Positions 55,501-64,000 of a stretch of DNA of 64,000 nucleotides are shown piece after piece. Position 1 is the first letter of the stretch. Every line of letters starts with the position of its first letter. Under the pieces are notes generated by a model, which did no database searches, was not told where the DNA came from, and was given only the letters and a program-made list of their open reading frames with translations. Origin of the DNA: Symsagittifera roscoffensis (Eukaryota > Xenacoelomorpha > Acoela > Convolutidae); assembly GCF_963678635.1 (NCBI RefSeq), contig NC_087062.1, positions 82,856,012-82,920,011 of the forward strand, in the 5' to 3' direction. Made by a program: the position numbers and the translations under genes.

Positions 55501-57800
55501 TTTCATATGAAGTTGTCAATCATTTCAACACTGTTATTGAATGAAATAATTGATGGTACTACCAATTCCTTATCCTATGCGCATCGGCGTGTTGCGTATC
55601 CCACCGGATTTCTTGACATATAGTCCATTATTCCCATTTTTTTCACTGGCAGGTGTTAAAGGGAATTAGCCTGTCAATCCATCGGGTTAGCCTACTTTGA
55701 CTGTTTTTTGATCTTTCACTTCCGTTTACTGCGCTGATTAAAGCTTGATGATCCGTGATGACGGTAAAATGTTTTCCGTATAGCTATAATTCGAAATGTT
55801 CGATGGCCCAAACTACCCCGAACAATTCTAGCTTGTTAACCAAATATTTTCCTTTAGAGAATGTATGACAGTTAAAGCATATGCCAAGACCACCCAAATT
55901 TCCGGCGAAATTCGCTCAAAAGCGGCCCTTAAGCCTAGAAGCACCGCATACAACGCTGGTAACCAAGTTTGGGTCAAAATGTTTATTTTGAGTTATTTGT
56001 GAAAACAATTTAAAAATATTACTGATTGTAAAGTTGCGTTCTGATTTCCATTCAGTTGGTTTGTTCTTTTATGTGTTTTTGAGCAGTGGACGTATGGCGG
56101 CGGCATGTTGGATCTAAGGGATGTAACGTGTTAGGTGATGTTTAGATCCCTTAAAACTTTTTTGATGGTGATAATTTTTCAATAGCCTTTTTCTATGAGT
56201 GGTTTAGTTCCCTCACTGTTGATATTTTACCCATTTATTGCATGCTAACCTTCATTTTTCGAGAGGTATCGCAAGATTTTATTCGTTTTATTCGTCTAAT
56301 TTTTTCTGTAATTGAGTTCAAAAGGAGCTTTATGTTTGGCATCTGGTATTTCTTATTGTGGATCAATTTTTTGATCATTCTAGATTCCAAATCCAACTTG
56401 ACTGTTTGATCCTTTTTCACGGTTACAACGATTAGGCTAAAAAATTGTCGATCTGAATATTTGCTTAATTTATTTATGTGATTTTGATTCATGAGTATTT
56501 TGGGTTCCTTTTCAATCCATTCCTGCAACTGTTTTGGAATTCGGCGACCTTTTTGCTGAATGGGAGTTGCGTATTTGATGATTTGTGTGATTTTTCGATT
56601 TTCCGCTTGCCGCACACATGTTTGAAATTCTCTTTGAGCCACAGTTTGACTTCCATGTTTGTTTTTTCCGTTTCTTGTAAAGTTAACATTTGATGTCATT
56701 TCTTTTTTTTCTTGTATCGACTTGATCCCAATTTGTGGTAGTATGTTTCTACTTATTTTGTTTGCTTTTTGAATCCGGAGGCTGTTTTGTTCAGCCTCCG
56801 GATTCTATCGCGACTTTTATTCTTTCTTAAGGAATTACGTTTTCACTATTGTTAAATGCCAAATGTCGACGGGCGTCTTCCGGTGGAATATATTTAAATA
56901 TTGTTGATTTGTAATTTTCTGCAGTCGCAGAGCGGTTTTTTTGTTTTGGAAAGACATGGGGCTTACTGAGTCGGTAATGGCGAATATAGCCTCCATTTAA
57001 ATTTCAATTCTACAATGTGTCCCATAAGATCATCTTCCGTTAATCTGACCCAGTTTTTTACTTCGAATGCTTCTGAAATTACCATAACCGAAAAATTGTC
57101 CAATTAATATTCATGCAAACTCTGCAAACAAAACTGGGTCATTGTCTGTTTTGTTTTCTTCATTCTGTTCGTCATTTCGATCATCCAGGTAGTTGACGTT
57201 CGTATATTTGCATACTTTCCCGTTTGGAGCATTTTGAGCAAACTTTGACTTTTGCTTAGCACGATTGTAAATGGTTTGGACCGAAGTGTCTGCCGCATTA
57301 AAACTTTGATTTTGTGTTTTGTAGTTGGTTTTTGATTGTTGACCTCATGTGTTTTGGGTAGGTTCCACGTGGATATAGTCAACCGCCGAATCCGCCTCGA
57401 CCTCTTTGTGAGTTTTGATTATTTGTGTAATTATCTCTACCTCGTGGGTTGATGTAATGTATTGGTTCTTGCTTTGTCGATGTTTTTATTCATTCTTCCA
57501 ATGGATTAGTTTTCGTTGTTTAACTATGTTTGATACCTTTTTCTCGGCCGATTGCTTATTCCTAAGCATCAGGAGGGCTCCGCCTTTCAGCTAAAAATTC
57601 TTTTGCGATTTTGTCATTGTGCGTATAAGTGGTAAACATGTCTTTCACCCAAACGTCTTTGCGATCTCAGTAATCGGCGCAGGACGCCAGTTCAATTAGA
57701 ACCGCAATAAATTGTTCTAGACTTTCAGTTTTCTTTTGTTTTCTATAGATTAATTTGTACCATTCATACGATATAATCCTTGTGGTCTCGAAGATATCTT
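52581..57800 (-). pseudogene. Gypsy pol segment B: protease/RT, RNase H, integrase and C-terminus, degraded
   Basis: Recognised minus-strand pieces: a frame with DDRNDEQNE-like acidic sequence (57382-57104); RT fingers with YATPIQQKGRRIPKQLQEW then VTVKKDQTVKLDLESRMI (56699-56235); RNase H with TVITDHQALISA in broken frame near 55760; the shared pre-integrase insertion (54927-54643); integrase core with MKPVIKPNEEVQFNFAG and LVAIDKWSKF, then YISNNGVPRQLRRDQAQTFRAKKF (54646-54312). 52600-53250 is like 48950-49670. An insertion of about 880 bp (about 53258-54135) is absent from segment A. Confidence 0.8.
53258..54135. mobile_element. Insertion inside pol segment B, unclassified
   Basis: Comparison with segment A, where CTACCCATG runs on directly to CTTCGATCGGTGAAATT, shows this stretch is extra. 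It has no recognised ends or genes. Confidence 0.45.
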
Positions 57801-58155
57801 ATAAGTTCGTAATAAGTTCTTTTGTAGAGACACTGTGCAAATGGAGGCTAGGCTTTTTTTGTTGAACCTGGCGCTGTCCCCCCGCGCCGAGACACAGAAA
57901 AAAATAATTGTGATTTTTAGCATCCGCTTTGTCCCAAGGGAATGAGTTACACAACACTCCTTTTCCTATGGCTTTCTGCACGCAGTTTTCCCAATCGACT
58001 CGCTTCTCGTGGTTTCTTACGTCACGGTTTTTCTTCTGCGCATTCGTCTTACCAGTTATTTCGACTTCATAAATGGGTTCTGTGGGTTCGCTTAATGCTG
58101 GTTTAGCTCTTAGCAAATCTCGTACCTCGATCCCATCTTTTGCAAACACTGCCAT
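57799..58155 (-). pseudogene. Gag-like open frame of the gypsy element
   Basis: An ATG at 58153-58155, 110 bases after the 5' LTR, opens 118 codons (MAVFAKDGIEVRDLL ...). The C-terminal part has LCNSFPWDKADAKNHNYFF and a Gln/Lys-rich segment. Position fits Gag; the frame ends early compared with usual Gag lengths of several hundred residues. Confidence 0.5.
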
Positions 58156-58250
58156 CCCAATTATTGCTGCCCATTCAGATCACTCTAATGGTTGTTCAGT
58201 TGACACCTTCTCCCAAAATGTAATAATTTTTAACGGGTTTGTAGAATATC

Positions 58251-58265
58251 TGGCTGACTGCGCCA
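58251..58265 (-). promoter_or_regulatory. tRNA primer-binding site of the gypsy element
   Basis: TGGCGCAGTCAGCCA on the minus strand begins directly after the 5' LTR. TGG complements the CCA end of a tRNA primer. The tRNA species was not determined. Confidence 0.7.
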
Positions 58266-58459
58266 AACCATACCGCAATGTATGAGCGTCTTGGTTACTC
58301 AATCCAAACGGGTTGATAAGCAATATCCAAAAAATCAACTATTGAGGTCTGAGCTTCTGCTCATAAAGTTCACTGGCTAAAGCCTTTACAAAGTCAATCG
58401 ACCAAACAGTAGATTCACTCAACATAGTTTGTTATATATATAAGTTTTTCCGGATGACA
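58266..58459 (-). repeat. 5' LTR of the gypsy element
   Basis: Ends in GGATGACA at 58459 (TGTCATCC on the minus strand) and is followed by GAACT. Homologous to 47921-48121; it contains a TATATATATAA run that could be the promoter TATA. Confidence 0.85.
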
Positions 58460-58761
58460 GAACTCAAGCGACTACTGTAATATTGAGGGCTACAACCTTA
58501 CACGAGCAGTCTTCTTATAAATTTGTTTTTCTCGGAACAATTATTGGTAGCATAATTTTAATCCTTCATTGATCCGCTTCATACTCCTGCTAAAAAGTTT
58601 TCTATTATTTGTTACTTGAGTAAATTTTTCTATTACGTTGTTATTTGAGTAAGTTTTTCTATTACGTTGATACTTAAAATTTTTTTCTCTTTTCTTGTTT
58701 CTTGCGTAGCATAGATAATTGGAGCGTTTGTGCGTGAATAAATTGTTTTTTTTTTGCTTAG

Positions 58762-60500
58762 GTGAAACGGCACAGAAATTGGCTTACATTTTAAGCAACG
58801 TGGCTCTCATCGAGTTTTCCTACCATGTCATCGGAGTTGGAAGCTCGTTTTCTTCCTTGGATCTAACTGGAGTTGCACTGGCACAGATAAAAAAGACACT
58901 GGAGGAATTTAAAAAAATGGTCGGAATCATCCTCTCAACTCCATTGAAGACAGCAGTCGATAAAACATTGAGTGCCATGAATCTTCTCGAAAATGAGCAA
59001 ATAAGCAGAGCAGTGAAGGAGTTTGAAGGGGCAAAAGATGACGCCCAAACAGCCTTTCACTATGCTAAAGGCCAGGGAAATGAACTGGATCACTTACGAC
59101 AAGTGTCGACAGCCACGCGAATTATACTTTTAGCCAAACTTTGCATTTACTCGTATGACGAAAACAGCCACACAATCGAGCCCTTTTATGTTCTTGACGA
59201 TAAAAAACAAAAGGCTATCGCGATTGAGCTCGAACGAGACTGCAAAAATTTTCTTGAGTATCACAGAACGGTCCAAGTAGGATTTTTCAGCCTGAAAAAG
59301 GACTCGAAACAGGATGAATTGCATATAATCAAAAACGAACTGCTGAAGATTGCGTATCCATACATATCTGAAGGAAAAAAGTATACTTGCTTATCGAGAA
59401 GACTTGAAGAATGTTTTGAAATCAAGTACGACTCCGATTTAATACCTGACGGTCGCCAAAACGCTACGGTGGTCAAATTGGGCATCCGAAAAAAGGACAA
59501 CAGTAAAATAACAGAATCTTTTTACAAATCAGAATACGGAGATGTTAAGTTCGCGTCGGATCCCCAAAACCCTGCTGTGGTCAAATTGGGCATCCGAAAA
59601 AAGGACAACAGTAAAATAACAGAATCTTTTGACAAATGCGACGGAGATGTTGAGTTCGCGTCGGATAAACCGATTACGTCGATTGAAGAAAAAAAACTTC
59701 AGAAAACAATAGATATTAGGTTATTTAAACATGTACGAGGGAGTTTCTTATCCCTATCCCGTTTGGATTTCATACGAACTACTGATGAAATGCCAATTTT
59801 CTACACTAGAAAGCTTAAAAATGAAGTGATGGGTGCTGAATTCGGTTTTAATGACTGTTTTTTGTACTATATAAGCGATGACGGCTGGTACTGTTCTTCT
59901 GTTTCCAACAGACATCGGGATTGGCAACTGAAAGGCAACTGTGTCTTGAGGAACAGGACTTCTCGAAACACTAAAACAACATTGGAATTGCCTCCACTGA
60001 GTGGCTGGGAAATGTTTACTAAAGAACAAAAGTGGTGCGAGCATGACTACACGTTGAGGGCTGATCAATTAATCACTCTCGAAAGTTTGGATTGCAAAGA
60101 GTTCATTAGTCAACCGTGGAAAGCACTAGACAGGAGCAAGTTCAAAGACGAAATTGTCGTAACTGCGTCGGCAGAAAACATCCGAAGAAGTAGTTATTTA
60201 GCTCTCCTTACTCTTATTGATCGTTATTTGGGAATATATGAAGTAGACAAGAACACTAAGCACAAACACAGTTGTGTTTACAAAAGTTCACGATATTGGT
60301 ACTATTCTGTATACAAAACAGCTGGAGGGCAATGGCGCCTTGTTGATACTGGGAATAGTATTAAAGGTAAACTTAAGTATTATAATGACTCTTCTCCTCA
60401 CAGCGAATGGCCTCCAGCAACTGGATGGAGACCTGTTTCTGTTCAATGCAGTCGAGGTGTTCAAGAGATCGAGCTGAAGATTAAAATCAATCCAGTTTGA
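58762..60500 (+). CDS. Unnamed 625-residue protein gene, exon 2 (terminal)
   Basis: A T-rich tract and TTAG precede GTGAAACGGC at 58762; the frame runs to a TGA at 60498-60500. Spliced to exon 1 the protein is 625 residues. The first part (about 47-250) is helical, with a LEEFKKMVGIILSTPLKTAVDK segment and AKDDAQTAFHYAKGQGNE. PYISEGKKYT follows near 255. About 282-353 is an in-frame 36-residue duplication (VVKLGIRKKDNSKITESF twice, DNA period 108 bp from 59469). The C-terminal third has two Trp/Tyr-rich beta-type repeats, each ending PPxxGW (LPPLSGWEMF near 456, WPPATGWRPV near 596). No signal peptide or enzyme motif. I recall similar helical N-termini in multicopy proteins of branchiopod crustaceans; function unknown. 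Confidence 0.75.
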
Positions 60501-61298
60501 AAATGACACTGTTTGACTGATGTTTAGATCACACTTTCCTGCTTTACGCATGAATACTTTGAAAATATCTATCATGTATGCTTTTATAGTGAATTCATAG
60601 AAAAGACTAGAAAATACACAAATTTTTACAAAATACACAAAATTTACAGAAAATACACTAGTGTGACTGCATTTTAACAATGATTTTAGTTACTCTCACC
60701 TAATTCTATCTGTTAACATTTCCGAAGTATCCTTTTCACGTGCTTTTACAGATTATGAATATTAACAAACATTGATTTGAATATTAGAATACATATTCAC
60801 CTCATTTAACCTATTATTTTTTATAGTAAAAGTGTCACAAAACCATTTTTTTTCAAAAAGCAATACAAGAGCCAGGTTATAAAGTAAGATCAGTTGAGCT
60901 TAAAACAGACTATGTTTTTTTTTGATAAAAACTGACTTAAAAAATCTTGTTGCGTAAAAACACTTTACTTTGCAACAGTGACGAACTTGTTCAAATTTTA
61001 TTTTTGTACTCAATCTCGCAACAGAAATTAGCTTTGTTATTAAGAGTCGAAAAACGTAGTTCAGAATATTTAGCAGGTCGTGATGATTTAAGCTCAGAAA
61101 GGTCTTAAAATTTGTTCCAGCTCAAATTTATTTTTTCGCTGTTTGACTTCGGCTTTTTTTAAATTCAGTTCACATCCTTTGTTCGAACTGGAACCTGATC
61201 TAAACTATATTTTATGATTGGATAAATTAAATGTTTTACCAATGTAAAGTATTTAATATTAACCAATCATGATCCATCTAACTAACAACCCACTTATT
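60501..61298. other. 3' region of the 625-residue protein gene
   Basis: AT-rich 3' UTR and flank; I do not see a consensus AATAAA before 61298. No other gene. Confidence 0.4.
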
Positions 61299-61598
61299 TG
61301 TAAGTGCTGAAGTTACTTGTAATTTCAGCACCAGAGAGATTTGAATTTAACTTAGAAATTAGTTGGACTCTCCCGAGCACTTCAGCAGCCGCAATAAACC
61401 AGTATACCCTAGATCTATTGAGCCTAGCAGAGACTAGTTAAACAACCTGAGACTAGATAGTATAAGAGTAAGATTAGGATCGGTATTAGACTAAGAAGTT
61501 GCACGAATCTATCCGGCCGAAAATAAGATAGCGTGACGAGCAGACGGTGTACCCTATCCGAAATTACTCTATGAGTTATACACCCCAGACATAACTCA
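61299..61598 (+). repeat. 5' LTR of a well-preserved retroelement
   Basis: Starts TGTAAGTGCTGAAG and ends ACATAACTCA: a 300-bp TG...CA segment. GTGCTGAA...TTTCAGCAC near the start forms a hairpin. AATAAA at 61393-61398 is a polyadenylation signal. A related LTR piece is at 27122-27290. The second LTR lies outside the window, so borders rest on TG/CA and the primer site. Confidence 0.65.
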
Positions 61599-61600
61599 TC

Positions 61601-61615
61601 TGGTGCGACCATAAG
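61601..61615 (+). promoter_or_regulatory. Possible primer-binding site
   Basis: TGGTGCGACCATAAG, two bases after the LTR end. TGG fits a tRNA CCA end and the position is standard for LTR elements. Confidence 0.5.
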
Positions 61616-61686
61616 TCTCGAACAAGACCTTACTAGATTAGAATTAACCAAAATTAGATTAGAAATTAGACAAAAACATTTACAAA

Positions 61687-61920
61687 ATGTTATACGACAA
61701 TAATTTAATTGAAATGTCTCTCCGACTCAATAGATCAGAGCCAATATTCCGAACCATAATAGAACTACCCGGAATTGGAAGAAGACATCGAACCAAAGAC
61801 GACATACGACAAAGTAGAAACTTGCCGTATAGTTATATGATAGTTCGGCAAAAGCCAGAACAAACCTTTATATTTCGAATACTACTTGCAATGAATTTAG
61901 ATTTCCATTTGCAAACATAA
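61687..61920 (+). CDS. Short leader open frame of the LTR element
   Basis: ATG, 77 codons, basic and without a known domain (MSLRLNRSEPIFRTIIELPGI, codons 10-30 region). It lies in the 1.25-kb leader between the LTR and the next frame. It may be a chance frame or part of a spliced product. Confidence 0.25.
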   Translation: MLYDNNLIEMSLRLNRSEPIFRTIIELPGIGRRHRTKDDIRQSRNLPYSYMIVRQKPEQTFIFRILLAMNLDFHLQT

Positions 61921-62849
61921 AACCTTGAAGTAAATCTTCAAAATCATTTCAGGCGCTAAACAAATTAATATTATACAATAACGATTGATAAAAAGATCTA
62001 AGATCGTTTTCCTAAAATTCTGCAGTATTATACAAAACATGTTTGAAGAATATTTATTGGAAAATAAAAATAAAAATTAGTAGCATGACAATAAATGGTT
62101 AGTAATCATAAATCATCCTGTTGTTCCAGCTTCATCACCTAAAACATAACAGCAATCATAAACCCACTAATATCATCAAAACACTAAATCTTTCCTTTAC
62201 ACAAATTTAAAACTTTATAAAAATTCAAAGTCACTTAATTTAAAATCAGATCATCAAGGCTTATCCTTGGATCTTAAATAATTTTCTACTTAATTAAATT
62301 TTAAATTTGATCATCAAGGCTTATCCTTGGATCAAACAGAACAACTTTGTTCTCCCCCACCCACTTAATTAGTGTCTAACGACCTCAAACGTCGATTCAC
62401 TACCCAACCCTTTCTAAAAACCCAAGACTAATAGAAATTTTTAAACAAAACTAATCATTCAAATTAGGATAAACAGTGAAGAACTTCGGTTATTCATCCT
62501 TCACTTGACCCCTCCTCTTACCAGACCCAGGATAAATCTTAGACTTAGTAAGTTTAAAATAGTATCTAACGAACTACTCGCGTTCTAATTATACCTGAAC
62601 CTTGTGGATCGATTTACTACTCTCCAACCCTTGAACACAATCACTACCCCTAAGTAAGATTAAGTAAGTTAACACCTTAGCTTATACTAGTCACGAGAAA
62701 GTAAAAATCATTCTTCGGAATCGATATACTTTTCTCTCCAACCCTGAACAACTAGACCCAGGTTAAGCTAACCAAAAAATCGTAAGAACTAACAGTTTAA
62801 GTCAATAGAAATCATTTAACAACCTTTTGCATCAGTCATTCTAAACCTT
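61921..62849 (+). other. Long leader of the LTR element with repeated hairpin motifs
   Basis: GATCATCAAGGCTTATCCTTGGATC occurs twice (about 62249 and 62306); each can fold on CAAGG/CCTTG. A looser TCGATTYACTACYCTCCAACCCT motif appears three times (about 62393, 62608 and 62720). Could serve RNA packaging or internal ribosome entry; no function shown. Confidence 0.5.
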
Positions 62850-63317
62850 ATGTCATTTAAAAACCTAGGAAATAAACAAACAATCATTTTACACAATTGT
62901 GAAATAGATAACAAAAAATACGACCTTGTAATCACACCTCATACACAAACAATTGGATACATTCGAACAAAACGACAAACACTAAAGAGAAAAATAATAA
63001 CTAAACAAAGACAAATAACACGAAAAAGATTTTCAAAAAATCGAAACGCATTTTCAGAATCAGAAACCAACAGTTTAGACGAACTTTACAAACTAAAAGA
63101 ATCAATAGATAAAAATTGCCCACAACACGATCAATTATATTTTTCTGACTCAGAAACAACTTCAAATTCATCACAAAGAGGAAAAAGAAGAATAAAAAAG
63201 CAGTATAAACACAAACCAGTACATCTATACAATTGGAATCAACCAATTCGACACATTAATAATTACATATTAACAGTCATCGAACGAAAAAATGAGTTCA
63301 ACGCACACCCCAGGTGA
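62850..63317 (+). CDS. Basic 155-residue protein of the LTR element
   Basis: ATG to stop, intact. Opens MSFKNLGNKQTIILHNCEID; then very rich in Lys/Arg/Thr (KRQTLKRKIITKQRQITRKR around residues 40-60), with a Ser/Glu-rich stretch and a second basic stretch (RGKRRIKKQYKHK). The composition suggests nucleic-acid binding. It overlaps the following frame by 26 bases in the +1 frame. No family recognised; it could be an early Gag portion or an accessory protein. Confidence 0.55.
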   Translation: MSFKNLGNKQTIILHNCEIDNKKYDLVITPHTQTIGYIRTKRQTLKRKIITKQRQITRKRFSKNRNAFSESETNSLDELYKLKESIDKNCPQHDQLYFSDSETTSNSSQRGKRRIKKQYKHKPVHLYNWNQPIRHINNYILTVIERKNEFNAHPR

Positions 63318-64000
63318 CGAAACTCCAGATGATGATGAAATCTTTCCTTTTATAGTAGATGCAGATACTGATAGAGGACAACACATATTTTGTCAAAATT
63401 TACTCGTAAATTTATTTGAACCCGGAATCAGTCCATGTAAAACAGAGTTCCCCGATGTAAAAATCAAAAGACAAATCATAGATCACTATCTAAAAGATAT
63501 ATGCAACATAACACAACAGTATGGAATCTACTCTATAGAATTCACTTCCCCAAACCATAATAATAGAACATATACTATTCAAACAGACGACCTTGATTTA
63601 GAATTTTCAAAAGTTTTTTCAGAATATATAAAAAGCATCCAATACCATAACTCACAAAGAGCAAACTCCATTTTCACCAATGAAGTTTTCGCACTAATAT
63701 ATAGTTATATTTCGATATTAGAAAATGAACTCCCATTAACAAATGTCTCACCGACAGAAACATCTAAACATTTAAGAGTACGACATGAAATCACACTACT
63801 CTCTAGTTATTTAAACATTATTAAAGAAAATTTCACGAAAGACGACGTTTCACAACATACCAAACACGATTTACAAAAAATTTTAGCATGGTTCATAATA
63901 GATTATTTCACACACAATATTGATTTAATTGCACAAGCAAGAAAAAATTTTAGACCCCAAAATTCGAACGATGATACCGCTATCACAGAACAATCAGATT
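63292..64000 (+). CDS. Gag-like or other large open frame of the LTR element, cut by window edge
   Basis: ATG at 63292-63294; no stop through base 64000 (236 codons). It starts MSSTHTPGDETPDDDEIFPF, acidic, then becomes helical (IKRQIIDHYLKDICNITQQY, then SQRANSIFTNEVFALIYSYI). Coming after an LTR, primer site and leader, it is most likely the structural Gag protein. No zinc knuckle appears yet; it would be downstream. Unlike all other retroelement frames in this window it is unbroken, so the element may be young. Confidence 0.6.
   Translation, partial: MSSTHTPGDETPDDDEIFPFIVDADTDRGQHIFCQNLLVNLFEPGISPCKTEFPDVKIKRQIIDHYLKDICNITQQYGIYSIEFTSPNHNNRTYTIQTDDLDLEFSKVFSEYIKSIQYHNSQRANSIFTNEVFALIYSYISILENELPLTNVSPTETSKHLRVRHEITLLSSYLNIIKENFTKDDVSQHTKHDLQKILAWFIIDYFTHNIDLIAQARKNFRPQNSNDDTAITEQSD

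Larger units (their letters stand above)
47921..58459 (-). mobile_element. Ty3/gypsy-type LTR retrotransposon, complete termini, decayed interior with two pol segments
   Basis: On the minus strand: 5' LTR 58459-58266, primer-binding site, gag-like frame, protease/RT region, RNase H, integrase, then past the gap at 52381-52580 a second RT, RNase H, integrase and C-terminus, a polypurine tract, and 3' LTR 48121-47921. One pair of LTRs with one GAACT duplication encloses both pol segments. So either the interior duplicated after insertion, a second copy recombined in, or the gap hides a misassembly. All coding frames are broken. It lies inside the 17.3-kb intron, antisense to the host gene. Confidence 0.85.

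Overview
The window looks like AT-rich nuclear DNA from an invertebrate animal. Two genes have introns with GT...AG borders, there are long microsatellites, and transposable elements cover much of the sequence. An arthropod, possibly a crustacean, is plausible because the 625-residue gene at the right resembles a family I remember from branchiopod crustaceans; that is recall, not proof. I see no bacterial gene organisation, CRISPR array, rRNA or tRNA. One 200-base run of N (52381-52580) shows this is a draft assembly.

Region 1 (1-7.6 kb, minus strand) is an endogenous DNA-virus-like cassette of the Polinton/Maverick-adintovirus type. It holds a retrovirus-type integrase, an A32/FtsK-like packaging ATPase, penton-like and hexon-like capsid genes, a small basic core/membrane-active protein, the start of an adenain-like protease, and several unassigned small genes. 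The genes are packed head to tail with ATGA-type overlaps. At least six are broken by frameshifts or stops, so this is a decayed copy. No DNA polymerase B is visible; it may lie left of base 1. The cassette appears to sit in an intron of a LITAF-like gene on the same strand, whose first two coding exons are at 9902-10030 and 8432-8572.

Region 2 (7.9-15.9 kb) holds miniature DNA transposons, including hAT-type CAGGGGCGG elements, and microsatellites. Region 3 (15.9-23.3 kb) has an intact single-exon IRG-like gene whose GTP-binding motifs are all degraded, then a tandem array of about 1.7-kb units. The units are full of short near-palindromic GCGGAATCCGC motifs and each carries a fragment similar to the IRG gene.

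Region 4 (23.3-41.2 kb) is repeats: AT-rich palindromic elements, retrotransposon gag-like and LTR remnants, a BEL/Pao pol remnant, a LINE RNase H remnant, and two recent segmental tandem duplications (about 1.17 kb and 1.115 kb). About fifteen copies or pieces of one repeat family of roughly 0.5 kb, with a 3'-terminal hairpin (called R1 here), are scattered on both strands from 10 to 47 kb.

Region 5 (41.3-60.5 kb) is a two-exon gene (exons 41292-41430 and 58762-60500) with a 17.3-kb intron. The intron contains a structurally complete LTR retrotransposon at 47921-58459, with a GAACT target-site duplication, primer-binding site, polypurine tract and two decayed pol segments. Region 6 (61.3-64 kb) is the 5' end of another, much better preserved LTR element (LTR about 61299-61598) whose open frames run off the window.
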